Origin: Odontocerum albicorne
Taxonomy: Eukaryota; Arthropoda; Insecta; Trichoptera; Odontoceridae
NCBI GenBank assembly: GCA_949825065.1
Contig: OX463859.1
Span: 4,378,217 to 4,442,216, forward strand
Length of the DNA: 64,000 nt
Direction of reading: 5' to 3'
This document shows positions 1 through 13,739 of the stretch, in pieces (the stretch's first letter is position 1; each line of letters opens with the position of its first letter). The translations under genes and the position numbers were made by a program. Under the pieces are notes generated by a model that was not told the origin of the DNA, did no database searches, and worked only from the letters and a program-made list of their open reading frames with translations.

Positions 1-3000
1 TAAGAACCTTTCAAGTGTAAACAATTTTTTTTTGTCTGATTTCATATTTTTTCTTACTTATTATTGATAAGCGATATAAATAACCCTCAAATACCAAAAA
101 ACAAGTGTTTTGTGAGTTAAATATTTTTTGAGCAGTTTTGTCTTTAAAGACTAAGAACCTTTCAAGTATAATCAAAAAAAATTTGTCTGATTTCATATTT
201 TTTCTTACTTATTATTGATAACCGATATTAATAACCCTCAAATACCAAAAAACAAGTGTTTTGCGACTTAAATATTTTTTGAGCAGTTTCGTCTTTTGGG
301 ACTAAGAACCTTTCAAGTTTTATCAATTTTTTTTTGTCTTATTTCATATTATTTCTTACTTATTATTGATAAGCGATATTAATAACCCTCAAATACCAAA
401 AAAACAAGTGTTTTGTGAGTTAATTATTTTTTGAGCAGTTTCGTCTTTTGGGACTAAGAACCTTTCAAGTTTAATAAATTTTTTTTTGTCTGATTTCATA
501 TTTTTTCTTACTTATTATTGATAAGCGATATTAATAACCCTCAAATACCAAAAAACAAGTGTTTTGTGAGTTAAATATTTTTTGCGCATATTCCTCTATT
601 GAGACTAAGAACCTTTCAAGTTTAGACAATTTTTTTTTGTCTGATTTCATATTATTACTTACTTATTATTGATAAGCGATATTAATCACCCTCAAATACC
701 AAAAAACAAGTTTTTTGTGAATTAAATAATTTTTTGAGCAGTTTCGTCTTTTGGGACTAAGAACCTTTCAAGTTTAATAAATTTTTTTTTGTCTGATTTC
801 ATATTTTTTCTTATTTATTATTGATAAGCGATATAAATAACCCTCAAATACCAAAAAACAAGTGTTTTGTGAGTTAAATATTTTTTGAGCAGTTTCGTCT
901 TTTGGGACTAAGAACCTTTCAAGTTTAATCAATTTTTTTTTGTCTGATTTCACATTTTTTCTTATTTATTATTGATAAGCGATATAAATAACCCTCAAAT
1001 ACCAAAAAACAAGTGTTTTGTGAGTTAAATATTTTTTGAGCAGTTTCGTCTTTTGGGACTAAGAACCTTTCAAGTTTAATCAAATTTTTTTTGTCTGATT
1101 TCACATTTTTTCTTATTTATTATTGATAAGCGATATAAATAACCCTCAAATACCAAAAAACAAGTGTTTTGTGAGTTGAATATTTTTTGAGCAGTTACGT
1201 CTTTTGGGACTTAGAACCTTTACAGTTTAATCAAAAAATTTTTGTCTGATTTCATATTTTTTCGTACTTATTATTGATAAGCGATATTAATAACCCTCAA
1301 ATACCAAAAAACAAGTGTTTTGTGAGTTAAATATTTTTTGAGCAGTTTCGTCTTTTGGGACTAAGAACCTTTCAAGTTTAATCAATTTTTTTTTGTCTGA
1401 TTTCACATTTTTTCTTATTTATTATTGATAAGCGATATAAATAACCCTCAAATACCAAAAAACAAGTGTTTTGTGAGTTAAATATTTTTTGAGCAGTTAC
1501 GTCTTTTGGGACTAAGAACCTTTACAGTTAAATCAAAAAAAATTTTTCTGATTTCATATTTTTTCTTACTTATTATTGATAAGCGATATTAATAACCCTC
1601 AAATACCAAAAAACAAGTGTTTTGTGAGTTAAATATTTTTTGAGCAGTTTCGTCTTTTGGGACTAAGAACCTTTCAAGTTTAATCAATTTTTTTTTGTCT
1701 GATTTCATATTTTTTCTTACTTATTATTGATAAGCGATATTAATAACCCTCAAATACCAAAAAACAAGTGTTTTGTGAGTTAATTATTTTTTGAGCAGTT
1801 TCGTCTTTTGGGACTAAGAACCTTTCAAGTTTAATCAATTTTTTTTTTCTGATTTCATATTTTTTCTAACTTATTATTGATAAGCGATATTAATTACCCT
1901 CAAATACAAAAAAACAAGTGTTTTGTGAGTTAAATATTTTTTGCGCATTTTCCTCTATTTAGACTAAGAACGATTCAAGTTTAGTCAATTTTTTTTGTCT
2001 GATTTTATATTATTACTTACTTATTATTGATAAGCGATATAAATAACCCTCAAATACCAAAAAACAATCGTTTTGTGAGTTAAATATTTTTTGAGCAGTT
2101 TTGTCTTTTAAGACTAAGAACCTTTACAGTTTAATCAAAAAAATTTTGTCCGATTTCATATTTTTTCTTACTTATTATTGATAAGCGATATTAATAACCC
2201 TCAAATACCAAAAAAGAAGTGTTTTGCGAGTAAAATATTTTTTGAGCAGTTTCGTCTTTTGAGACTAAGAACCTTTCAAGTTTAATCAATTTTTTTTTGT
2301 CTTATTTCATATTATTTCTTACTTATTATTGATAAGCGATATTAATAACCCTCAAATACCAAAAAACAAGTGTTTTGTGAGTTAAATATTTTTTGAGCAG
2401 TTTCGTCTTTTGGGACTAAGAACTTTTCAAGTTTAATCAATTTTTTTTTTGCCTATTTCATATTATTTCTTACTTATTATTGATAAGCGATATTAATAAT
2501 CCTCAAATACCAAAAAACAAGTGTTTTGTGAGTTAAATATTTTTTGAGCAGTTTCTTCTTTTGGGACTAAGAACCTTTCAAGTTTAATACATTTTTTTTT
2601 GTCTGATTTCATATTTTTTCTTACTTATTATTGATAAGCGATATAAATAACCCTCAAATACCAAAAAACAAGTGTTTTGTGAGTTAAATATTTTTTGCGC
2701 ATTTTCCTCTATTGAGACTAAGAACCTTTCAAGTTTAGTCAATTTTTTTTTGTCTGATTTCATATTATTACTTACTTATTATTGATAAGCGATATTAATC
2801 ACCCTCAAATACCAAAAAACAAGTGTTTTGTGAATTAAATAATTTTTTGAGCAGTTTCGTCTTTTGGGACTAAGAACCTTTCAAGTTAAATCATTTTTTT
2901 TTTGTCTGATTTCACATTTTTTCTTATTTATTATTGATAAGCGATATAAATAACCCTCAAATACCAAAAAACAAGTGTTTTGTGAGTTAAATATTTTTTG

Positions 3001-6000
3001 AGCAGTTTTGTCTTTTAAGACTAAGAACCTTTACAGTTGAATCAAAAAAATTTTGTCCGATTTCATATTTTTTCTTACTTATTATTGATAAGCGATATAA
3101 ATAACCCTCAAATACCAAAAAAGAAGTGTTTTGCGAGTAAAATATTTTTTGAGCAGTTTCGTCTTTTGAGACTAAGAACCTTTCAAGTTTAATCAATTTT
3201 TTTTTGTCTTATTTCATATTATTTCTTACTTATTATTGATAAGCGATATTAATAACCCTCAAATACCAAAAAACAAGTGTTTTGTGAGTTAAATATTTTT
3301 TGAGCAGTTTCGTCTTTTGGGACTAAGAACCTTTCAAGTTTAATCAATTTTTTTTGTCTGATTTCATATTTTTTCTTACTTATTATTGATAAGCGATATT
3401 AATAACCCTCAAATACCAAAAAACAAGTGTTTTGTGAGTTAATTATTTTTTGAGCAGTTTCGTCTTTTGGGACTAAGAAGCTTTCAAGTTTAATCAATTT
3501 TTTTTGTCTGATTTCACATTTTTTCTTACTTATTATTGATAAGCGATATAAATAACCCTCAAATACCAAAAAACAAGTGTTTTGTGAGTTAAATATTTTT
3601 TGCGCATTTTCCTCTATTGAGATTAAGAACGATTCAAGTGTAGTCAATTTTGTTTTGTCTGATTTAATATTATTACTTACTTATTATTGATAAGCGATAT
3701 TAATACCCCTCAAATACCAAAAAACAAGCGTTTTGTGAGTTAAATATTTTTTGAGCAGTTTCGTCTTTTGGGACTAAGAACCTTTCAAGTTTAATCAATT
3801 TTTTTTTGTCTGATTTCATATTTTTTCTTACTTATTATTGATAAGCGATATTAATAACCCTCAAATACCAAAAAACAAGTGTTTTGTGAGTTAAATATTT
3901 TTTGAGCAGTTTCGTCCTTTGGGACTAAGAACCTTTCAAGTTTAATCAATTTTTTTTTGTCTGATTTCATATTTTTTCTTACTTATTATTGATAAGCGAT
4001 ATTAATAACCCTCAAATACAAAAAAACAAGTGTTTTGTTAGTTAAATATTTTTTGCGCATTTTCCTCTATTGAGACTAAGAACGATTCAAGTTAAGTCAA
4101 TTTTTTTTGTCTGATTTAATATTCTTACTTACTTATTATTGATAAGCGATATTAATACCCCTCAAATACCAAAAAACAAGCGTTTTGTGAGTTAAATATT
4201 TTTTGAGCAGTTTCGTCTTTTGGGACTCAGAACCTTTCAAGTGTAATCAATTTTTTTTTGTCTGATTTCATATTTTTTCTTACTTATTATTGATAAGCGA
4301 TATTAATTACCCTCAAATACAAAAAAACAAGTGTTTTGTGAGTTAAATATTTTTTGCGCATTTTCCTCTATTGAGACTAAGAACGATTCAAGTTAAGTTA
4401 ATTTTTTTTGTCTGATTTAATATTATTACTTACTTATTATTGATAAGCGATATTTATACCCCTCAAATACCAAAAAACAAGCGTTTTGTGAGTTAAATAT
4501 TTTTTGAGCAGTTTCGTCTTATGGGACTAAGAACCTTTCAAGTTTTATCAATTTTTTTTTGTCTTATTTCATATTATTTCTTACTTATTATTGATAAGCG
4601 ATATTAATAACCCTCAAATACCAAAAAAACAAGTGTTTTGTGAGTTAATTATTTTTTGAGCAGTTTCGTCTTTTGGGACTAAGAACCTTTCAAGTTTAAT
4701 AAATTTTTTTTTGTCTGATTTCATATTTTTTCTTACTTATTATTGATAAGCGATATTAATCACCCTCAAATACCAAAAAACAAGTGTTTTGTGAATTAAA
4801 TAATTTTTTGAGCAGTTTCGTCTTTTGGGACTAAGAACCTTTCAAGTTAAATCATTTTTTTTTGTCTGATTTCACATTTTTTCTTATTTATTATTGATAA
4901 GCGATATAAATAACCCTCAAATACCAAAAAACAAGTGTTTTGTGAGTTAAATATTTTTTGAGCAGTTTTGTCTTTTAAGACTAAGAACCTTTACAGTTGA
5001 ATCAAAAAAATTTTGTCCGATTTCATATTTTTTCTTACTTATTATTGATAAGCGATATTAATAACCCTCAAATACCAAAAAAGAAGTGTTTTGCGAGTAA
5101 AATATTTTTTGAGCAGTTTCGTCTTTTGAGACTAAGAACCTTTCAAGTTTAATCAATTTTTTTTTGTCTTATTTCATATTATTTCTTACTTATTATTGAT
5201 AAGCGATATTAATAACCCTCAAATACCAAAAAACAAGTGTTTTGTGAGTTAAATATTTTTTGAGCAGTTTCGTCTTTTGGGACTAAGAACCTTTCAAGTT
5301 TAATCAATTTTTTTTGTCTGATTTCATATTTTTTCTTACTTATTATTGATAAGCGATATTAATAACCCTCAAATATTAAAAAACAAGTGTTTTGTGAGTT
5401 AATTATTTTTTGAGCAGTTTCGTCTTTTGGGACTAAGAAGCTTTCAAGTTTAATCAATTTTTTTTGTCTGATTTCACATTTTTCTTACTTATTATTGATA
5501 AGCGATATAAATAACCCTCAAATACCAAAAAACAAGTGTTTTGTGAGTTAAATATTTTTTGCGCATTTTCCTCTATTGAGACTAAGAACGATTCAAGTGT
5601 AGTCAATTTTGTTTTGTCTGATTTAATATTATTACTTACTTATTATTGATAAGCGATATTAATACCCCTCAAATACCAAAAAACAAGCGTTTTGTGAGTT
5701 AAATATTTTTTGAGCAGTTTCGTCTTTTGGGACTAAGAACCTTTCAAGTTTAATCAATTTTTTTTTGTCTGATTTCATATTTTTTCTTACTTATTATTGA
5801 TAAGCGATATAAATAACCCTCAAATACCAAAAAACAAGTGTTTTGTGAGTTAAATATTTTTTGAGCAGTTTCGTCCTTTGGGACTAAGAACCTTTCAAGT
5901 TTAATCAATTTTTTTTTGTCTGATTTCATATTTTTTCTTACTTATTATTGATAAGCGATATAAATAACCCACAAATACAAAAAAAACAAGTGTTTTGTTA

Positions 6001-6487
6001 GTTAAATATTTTTTGCGCATTTTCCTCTATTGAGACTAAGAACGATTCAAGTTAAGTCAATTTTTTTTGTCTGATTTAATATTATTACTTACTTATTATT
6101 GATAAGCGATATTAATACCCCTCAAATACCAAAAAACAAGCGTTTTGTGAGTTAAATATTTTTTGAGCAGTTTCGTCTTTTGGGACTAAGAACCTTTCAA
6201 GTGTAATCAATTTTTTTTTGTCTGATTTCATATTTTTTCTTACTTATTATTGATAAGCGATATTAATTACCCTCAAATACAAAAAAGCAAGTGTTTTGTG
6301 AGTTAAATATTTTTTGCGCATTTTCCTCTATTGAGACTAAGAACGATTCAAGTTAAGTCAATTTTTTTTCTCTGATTTAATATTATTACTTACTTATCAT
6401 TGATAAGCAATATTTATACCCCTCAAATACCAAAAAACAAGCGTTTTGTGAGTTAAATATTTTTTGAGCAGTTTCGTCTTATGGGAC
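1..6487 (+). repeat. Higher-order repeat, 43-mer, copy 1
   Basis: The first part of this segment, 1 to about 4,540, reappears at 6,488 to about 11,027 with an offset of 6,487 bp (43 monomers). Only scattered differences are visible, for example ATTCTTACTT near 4,131 against ATTATTACTT in the second copy. Distinct variant order (GTGTAAACAA, GATAACCGATAT, CAAGTTTTATCAA, CGCATATTCC and so on) is kept throughout. At 4,540 the left copy changes to a different monomer order. Confidence 0.88.
2885..6487 (+). repeat. 13-mer duplication inside the 43-mer (offset 1,960 bp)
   Basis: The segment 2,885-4,527 repeats at 4,845-6,487. Its order of variants is CAAGTTAAATCA, ACAGTTGAATC, TGTCCGATTTC, AAAAAAGAAGTGTTTTGCG, AAGAAGCTTTC, then a run of alternating A and B monomers ending at CGTCTTATGGG. 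The offset of 1,960 bp equals 13 monomers. Between the copies (about 4,540-4,845) lie monomers resembling 310-700. The second copy carries small changes, for example AAATATTAAAA near 5,375. Confidence 0.82.
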
Positions 6488-6640
6488 TAAGAACCTTTCA
6501 AGTGTAAACAATTTTTTTTTGTCTGATTTCATATTTTTTCTTACTTATTATTGATAAGCGATATAAATAACCCTCAAATACCAAAAAACAAGTGTTTTGT
6601 GAGTTAAATATTTTTTGAGCAGTTTTGTCTTTAAAGACTA
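4540..6640 (+). repeat. Segment duplicated at 13,740-15,845 (offset 9,202 bp)
   Basis: Variants in this stretch, including AAATATTAAAA, ACCCACAAATAC, TTTTCTCTGATTTAA and CTTATCATTGATAAGCAATAT, recur in the same order 9,202 bp (61 monomers) downstream. The rare double change CTTATCATTGATAAGCAATAT near 6,400 and 15,600 makes shared descent clear. Confidence 0.85.
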
Positions 6641-9600
6641 AGAACCTTTCAAGTATAATCAAAAAAAATTTGTCTGATTTCATATTTTTTCTTACTTATT
6701 ATTGATAACCGATATTAATAACCCTCAAATACCAAAAAACAAGTGTTTTGCGACTTAAATATTTTTTGAGCAGTTTCGTCTTTTGGGACTAAGAACCTTT
6801 CAAGTTTTATCAATTTTTTTTTGTCTTATTTCATATTATTTCTTACTTATTATTGATAAGCGATATTAATAACCCTCAAATACCAAAAAAACAAGTGTTT
6901 TGTGAGTTAATTATTTTTTGAGCAGTTTCGTCTTTTGGGACTAAGAACCTTTCAAGTTTAATAAATTTTTTTTTGTCTGATTTCATATTTTTTCTTACTT
7001 ATTATTGATAAGCGATATTAATAACCCTCAAATACCAAAAAACAAGTGTTTTGTGAGTTAAATATTTTTTGCGCATATTCCTCTATTGAGACTAAGAACC
7101 TTTCAAGTTTAGACAATTTTTTTTTGTCTGATTTCATATTATTACTTACTTATTATTGATAAGCGATATTAATCACCCTCAAATACCAAAAAACAAGTTT
7201 TTTGTGAATTAAATAATTTTTTGAGCAGTTGCGTCTTTTGGGACTAAGAACCTTTCAAGTTTAATAAATTTTTTTTTGTCTGATTTCATATTTTTTCTTA
7301 TTTATTATTGATAAGCGATATAAATAACCCTCAAATACCAAAAAACAAGTGTTTTGTGAGTTAAATATTTTTTGAGCAGTTTCGTCTTTTGGGACTAAGA
7401 ACCTTTCAAGTTTAATCAATTTTTTTTTGTCTGATTTCACATTTTTTCTTATTTATTATTGATAAGCGATATAAATAACCCTCAAATGCCAAAAAACAAG
7501 TGTTTTGTGAGTTAAATATTTTTTGAGCAGTTTCGTCTTTTGGGACTAAGAACCTTTCAAGTTTAATCAAATTTTTTTTGTCTGATTTCACATTTTTTCT
7601 TATTTATTATTGATAAGCGATATAAATAACCCTCAAATACCAAAAAACAAGTGTTTTGTGAGTTGAATATTTTTTGAGCAGTTACGTCTTTTGGGACTTA
7701 GAACCTTTACAGTTTAATCAAAAAATTTTTGTCTGATTTCATATTTTTTCGTACTTATTATTGATAAGCGATATTAATAACCCTCAAATACCAAAAAACA
7801 AGTGTTTTGTGAGTTAAATATTTTTTGAGCAGTTTCGTCTTTTGGGACTAAGAACCTTTCAAGTTTAATCAATTTTTTTTTGTCTGATTTCACATTTTTT
7901 CTTATTTATTATTGATAAGCGATATAAATAACCCTCAAATACCAAAAAACAAGTGTTTTGTGAGTTAAATATTTTTTGAGCAGTTACGTCTTTTGGGACT
8001 AAGAACCTTTACAGTTTAATCAAAAAAAATTTGTCTGATTTCATATTTTTTCTTACTTATTATTGATAAGCGATATTAATAACCCTCAAATACCAAAAAA
8101 CAAGTGTTTTGTGAGTTAAATATTTTTTGAGCAGTTTCGTCTTTTGGGACTAAGAACCTTTCAAGTTTAATCAATTTTTTTTTGTCTGATTTCATATTTT
8201 TTCTTACTTATTATTGATAAGCGATATAAATAACCCTCAAATACCAAAAAACAAGTGTTTTGTGAGTTAATTATTTTTTGAGCAGTTTCGTCTTTTGGGA
8301 CTAAGAACCTTTCAAGTTTAATCAATTTTTTTTTTCTGATTTCATATTTTTTCTTACTTATTATTGATAAGCGATATTAATTACCCTCAAATACAAAAAA
8401 ACAAGTGTTTTGTGAGTTAAATATTTTTTGCGCATTTTCCTCTATTTAGACTAAGAACGATTCAAGTTTAGTCAATTTTTTTTGTCTGATTTTATATTAT
8501 TACTTACTTATTATTGATAAGCGATATAAATAACCCTCAAATACCAAAAAACAATCGTTTTGTGAGTTAAATATTTTTTGAGCAGTTTTGTCTTTTAAGA
8601 CTAAGAACCTTTACAGTTTAATCAAAAAAATTTTGTCCGATTTCATATTTTTTCTTACTTATTATTGATAAGCGATATTAATAACCCTCAAATACCAAAA
8701 AAGAAGTGTTTTGCGAGTAAAATATTTTTTGAGCAGTTTCGTCTTTTGAGACTTAGAACCTTTCAAGTTTAATCAATTTTTTTTTGTCTTATTTCATATT
8801 ATTTCTTACTTATTATTGATAAGCGATATTAATAACCCTCAAATACCAAAAAACAAGTGTTTTGTGAGTTAAATATTTTTTGAGCAGTTTCGTCTTTTGG
8901 GACTAAGAACTTTTCAAGTTTAATCAATTTTTTTTTTGCCTATTTCATATTATTTCTTACTTATTATTGATAAGCGATATTAATAATCCTCAAATACCAA
9001 AAAACAAGTGTTTTGTGAGTTAAATATTTTTTGAGCAGTTTCTTCTTTTGGGACTAAGAACCTTTCAAGTTTAATAAATTTTTTTTTGTCTGATTTCATA
9101 TTTTTTCTTACTTATTATTGATAAGCGATATAAATAACCCTCAAATACCAAAAAACAAGTGTTTTGTGAGTTAAATATTTTTTGGGCATTTTCCTCTATT
9201 GAGACTAAGAACCTTTCAAGTTTAGTCAATTTTTTTTTGTCTGATTTCATATTATTACTTACTTATTATTGATAAGCGATATTAATCACCCTCAAATACC
9301 AAAAAACAAGTGTTTTGTGAATTAAATAATTTTTTGAGCAGTTTCGTCTTTTGGGACTAAGAACCTTTCAAGTTAAATCATTTTTTTTTTGTCTGATTTC
9401 ACATTTTTTCTTATTTATTATTGATAAGCGATATAAATAACCCTCAAATACCAAAAAACAAGTGTTTTGTGAGTTAAATATTTTTTGAGCAGTTTTGTCT
9501 TTTAAGACTAAGAACCTTTACAGTTGAATCAAAAAAATTTTGTCCGATTTCATATTTTTTCTTACTTATTATTGATAAGCGATATTAATAACCCTCAAAT

Positions 9601-11027
9601 ACCAAAAAAGAAGTGTTTTGCGAGTAAAATATTTTTTGAGCAGTTTCGTCTTTTGAGACTAAGAACCTTTCAAGTTTAATCAATTTTTTTTTGTCTTATT
9701 TCATATTATTTCTTACTTATTATTGATAAGCGATATTAATAACCCTCAAATACCAAAAAACAAGTGTTTTGTGAGTTAAATATTTTTTGAGCAGTTTCGT
9801 CTTTTGGGACTAAGAACCTTTCAAGTTTAATCAATTTTTTTTGTCTGATTTCATATTTTTTCTTACTTATTATTGATAAGCGATATTAATAACCCTCAAA
9901 TACCAAAAAACAAGTGTTTTGTGAGTTAATTATTTTTTGAGCAGTTTCGTCTTTTGGGACTAAGAAGCTTTCAAGTTTAATCAATTTTTTTTGTCTGATT
10001 TCACATTTTTTCTTACTTATTATTGATAAGCGATATAAATAACCCTCAAATACCAAAAAACAAGTGTTTTGTGAGTTAAATATTTTTTGCGCATTTTCCT
10101 CTATTGAGATTAAGAACGATTCAAGTGTAGTCAATTTTGTTTTGTCTGATTTAATATTATTACTTACTTATTATTGATAAGCGATATTAATACCCCTCAA
10201 ATACCAAAAAACAAGCGTTTTGTGAGTTAAATATTTTTTGAGCAGTTTCGTCTTTTGGGACTAAGAACCTTTCAAGTTTAATCAATTTTTTTTTGTCTGA
10301 TTTCATATTTTTTCTTACTTATTATTGATAAGCGATATTAATAACCCTCAAATACCAAAAAACAAGTGTTTTGTGAGTTAAATATTTTTTGAGCAGTTTC
10401 GTCCTTTGGGACTAAGAACCTTTCAAGTTTAATCAATTTTTTTTTGTCTGATTTCATATTTTTTCTTACTTATTATTGATAAGCGATATTAATAACCCTC
10501 AAATACAAAAAAACAAGTGTTTTGTTAGTTAAATATTTTTTGCGCATTTTCCTCTATTGAGACTAAGAACGATTCAAGTTAAGTCAATTTTTTTTGTCTG
10601 ATTTAATATTATTACTTACTTATTATTGATAAGCGATATTAATACCCCTCAAATACCAAAAAACAAGCGTTTTGTGAGTTAAATATTTTTTGAGCAGTTT
10701 CGTCTTTTGGGACTAAGAACCTTTCAAGTGTAATCAATTTTTTTTTGTCTGATTTCATATTTTTTCTTACTTATTATTGATAAGCGATATTAATTACCCT
10801 CAAATACAAAAAAACAAGTGTTTTGTGAGTTAAATATTTTTTGCGCATTTTCCTCTATTGAGACTAAGAACGATTCAAGTTAAGTTAATTTTTTTTGTCT
10901 GATTTAATATTATTACTTACTTATTATTGATAAGCGATATTTATACCCCTCAAATACCAAAAAACAAGCGTTTTGTGAGTTAAATATTTTTTGAGCAGTT
11001 TCGTCTTATGGGACTAAGAACCTTTCA
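6488..11027 (+). repeat. Higher-order repeat, 43-mer, partial copy 2
   Basis: Near-identical to 1-4,540 at an offset of 6,487 bp. The copies part at about 11,020, where copy 2 reads CAAGTGTAATCAA and copy 1 reads CAAGTTTTATCAA after the shared diagnostic CGTCTTATGGG. Small differences, such as a type A insert GCAGTTGCGTC near 7,230, are private to this copy. Confidence 0.87.
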
Positions 11028-12800
11028 AGTGTAATCAATTTTTTTTTGTCTGATTTCATATTTTTTCTTACTTATTATTGATAAGCGATATAAATTACCC
11101 TCAAATACCAAAAAACAAGTGTTTTGTGAGTTAAATATTTTTTGAGCAGTTTTGTCTTTAAAGACTAAGAACCTTTCAAGTATAATCAAAAAAATTTTGT
11201 CTGATTTCATATTTTTTCTTACTTATTATTGATAACCGATATTAATAACCCTCGAATACCAAAAAACAAGTGTTTTGCGACTTAAATATTTTTTGAGCAG
11301 TTTCGTCTTTTGGGACTAAGAACCTTTCAAGTTTAATAAAATTTTTTTTGTCTGATTTCATATTTTTTCTTACTTATTATTGATAAGCGATATTAATAAC
11401 CCTCAAATACCAAAAAACAAGTGTTTTGTGAGTTAAATATTTTTTGCGCATTTTCCTCCATTGAGACTAAGAACCTTTCAAGTTTAGACAATTTTTTTTT
11501 GTCTGATTTCATATTATTACTTACTTATTATTGATAAGTGATATTAATCACCCTCAAATACCAAAAAACAAGTTTTTTGTGAATTAAATAATTTTTTGAG
11601 CAGTTTCGTCTTTTGGGACTAAGAACCTTTCAAGTTTAATAAATTTTTTTTTGTCTGATTTCATATTTTTTCTTACTTATTATTGATAAGCGATATTAAT
11701 AACCCTCAAATACCAAAAAACAAGTGTTTTGTGAGTTAAATATTTTTAGAGCAGTTTCGTCTTTTGGGACTAAGAACCTTTCAAGTTTAATCAATTTTTT
11801 TTGTCCTATTTCATATTATTTATACTTATTATTGATAAGCGATATTAATAACCCTCAAATACCAAAAAACAAGTGTTTTGTGAGTTAAATATTTTTTGCG
11901 CATTTTCCTCCATTGAGACTAAGAACCTTTCAAGTTTAGTCAAATTTTTTTTTGTCTGATTTCATATTATTACTTACTTATTATTGATAAGCGATATTAA
12001 TCACCCTCAAATACCAAAAAACAAGTGTTTTGTGAATTAAATAATTTTTTGAGCAGTTTCGTCTTTTGGGACTAAGAACCTTTCAAGTTAAATAAATTTT
12101 TTTTGTCTGATTTCATATTTTTTCTTACTTATTATTGATAAGCGATATTAATAACCCTCAAATACCAAAAAACAAGTGTTTTGTGAGTTAATTATTTTTT
12201 GAGCAGTTTCGTCTTTTGGGACTAAGAACCTTTCAAGTTTAATCAATTTTTTTTTTCTGATTTCATATTTTTTCTTACTTATTATTGATAAGCGATATTA
12301 ATAACCCTCAAATACCAAAAATTAAGTGTTTTGTGAGTTAAATATTTTTTGAGCAGTTTCGTCTTTTGGGACTAAGAACCTTTCAAGTTTAATAAATTTT
12401 TTTTTGTCTGATTTCATATTTTTTCTTACTTATTATTGATAAGCGATATTAATAACCCTCAAATACCAAAAAACAAGTGTTTTGTGAGTTAATTATTTTT
12501 TGAGCAGTTTCGTCTTTTGGGACTAAGAACCTTTCAAGTTTAATCAATTTTTTTTTTCTGATTTCATATTTTTTCTTACTTATTATTAATAAGCGATATT
12601 AATAACCCTCAAATACAAAAAAACAACTGTTTTGTGAGTTAAATATTTTTTGCGCATTTTCCTCTATTTAGACTAAGAACGATTCAAGTTTAGTCAATTT
12701 TTTTTGTCTGATTTTATATTATTACTTACTTATTATTGATAAGCGATATTAATACCCCTCAAATACCAAAAAACAAGCGTTTTGTGAGTTAAATATTTTT
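6965..12800 (+). repeat. Segment duplicated at 15,864-21,690 (offset about 8,900 bp)
   Basis: About 5.8 kb of monomer order recurs 59 monomers downstream. Shared rare variants include TTTTCGTACTTATT (7,750 and 16,645), TTTGCCTATTTC (8,937 and 17,837), CTCGAATACC (11,252 and 20,152), TTTATACTTATT (11,820 and 20,720) and the AATTAAGTG change (12,320 and 21,210). The two copies differ locally at 9,886-10,010 against 18,786-18,910, which looks like conversion by another monomer type. Confidence 0.88.
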
Positions 12801-13300
12801 TGAGCAGTTTCGTCTTTTGGGACTAAGAACCTTTCAAGTGTAATCAATTTTTTTTTGTCTGATTTCATATTTTTTCTTACTTATTATTGATAAGCGATAT
12901 TAATTACCCTCAAATACAAAAAAACAAGTGTTTTGTGAGTTAAATATTTTTTGCGCATTTTCCTCTATTGAGACTAAGAACGATTCAAGTTAAGTTAATT
13001 TTTTTTGTCTGATTTAATATTATTACTTACTTATTATTGATAAGCGATATTTATACCCCTCAAATACCAAAAAACAAGCGTTTTGTGAGTTAAATATTTT
13101 TTGAGCAGTTTCGTCTTATGGGACTAAGAACCTTTCAAGTGTAATCAATTTTTTTTTGTCTGATTTCATATTTTTTCTTACTTATTATTGATAAGCGATA
13201 TAAATTACCCTCAAATACCAAAAAACAAGTGTTTTGTGAGTTAAATATTTTTTGAGCAGTTTTGTCTTTAAAGACTAAGAACCTTTCAAGTATAATCAAA
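12730..13300 (+). repeat. 14-mer-offset copy of 10,620-11,190
   Basis: The order type A, B, A ending in CTTATGGG and then CAAGTGTAATCAA with GATATAAATTACC matches 10,620-11,190 at offset 2,110 bp (14 monomers). This copy is not part of the 6,487- or 8,900-bp units, so it records a separate duplication. Confidence 0.75.
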
Positions 13301-13739
13301 AAAAATTTGTCTGATTTCATATTTTTTCTTACTTATTATTGATAACCGATATTAATAACCCTCAAATACCAAAAAACAAGTGTTTTGCGACTTAAATATT
13401 TTTTGAGCAGTTTCGTCTTTTGGGACTAAGAACCTTTCAAGTTTTATCAATTTTTTTTTGTCTTATTTCATATTATTTCTTACTTATTATTGATAAGCGA
13501 TATTAATAACCCTCAAATACCAAAAAAACAAGTGTTTTGTGAGTTAATTATTTTTTGAGCAGTTTCGTCTTTTGGGACTAAGAACCTTTCAAGTTTAATA
13601 AATTTTTTTTTGTCTGATTTCATATTTTTTCTTACTTATTATTGATAAGCGATATTAATAACCCTCAAATACCAAAAAACAAGTGTTTTGTGAGTTAAAT
13701 ATTTTTTGCGCAGTTTCGTCTTTTGGGACTAAGAACCTT

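Noticed and set aside
270..310. CENP-B box in TTTCGTCTTTTGGGAC
   Set aside because: Only the TTCG part fits. The required A and the CGGG end of the consensus are absent, so no box is claimed.
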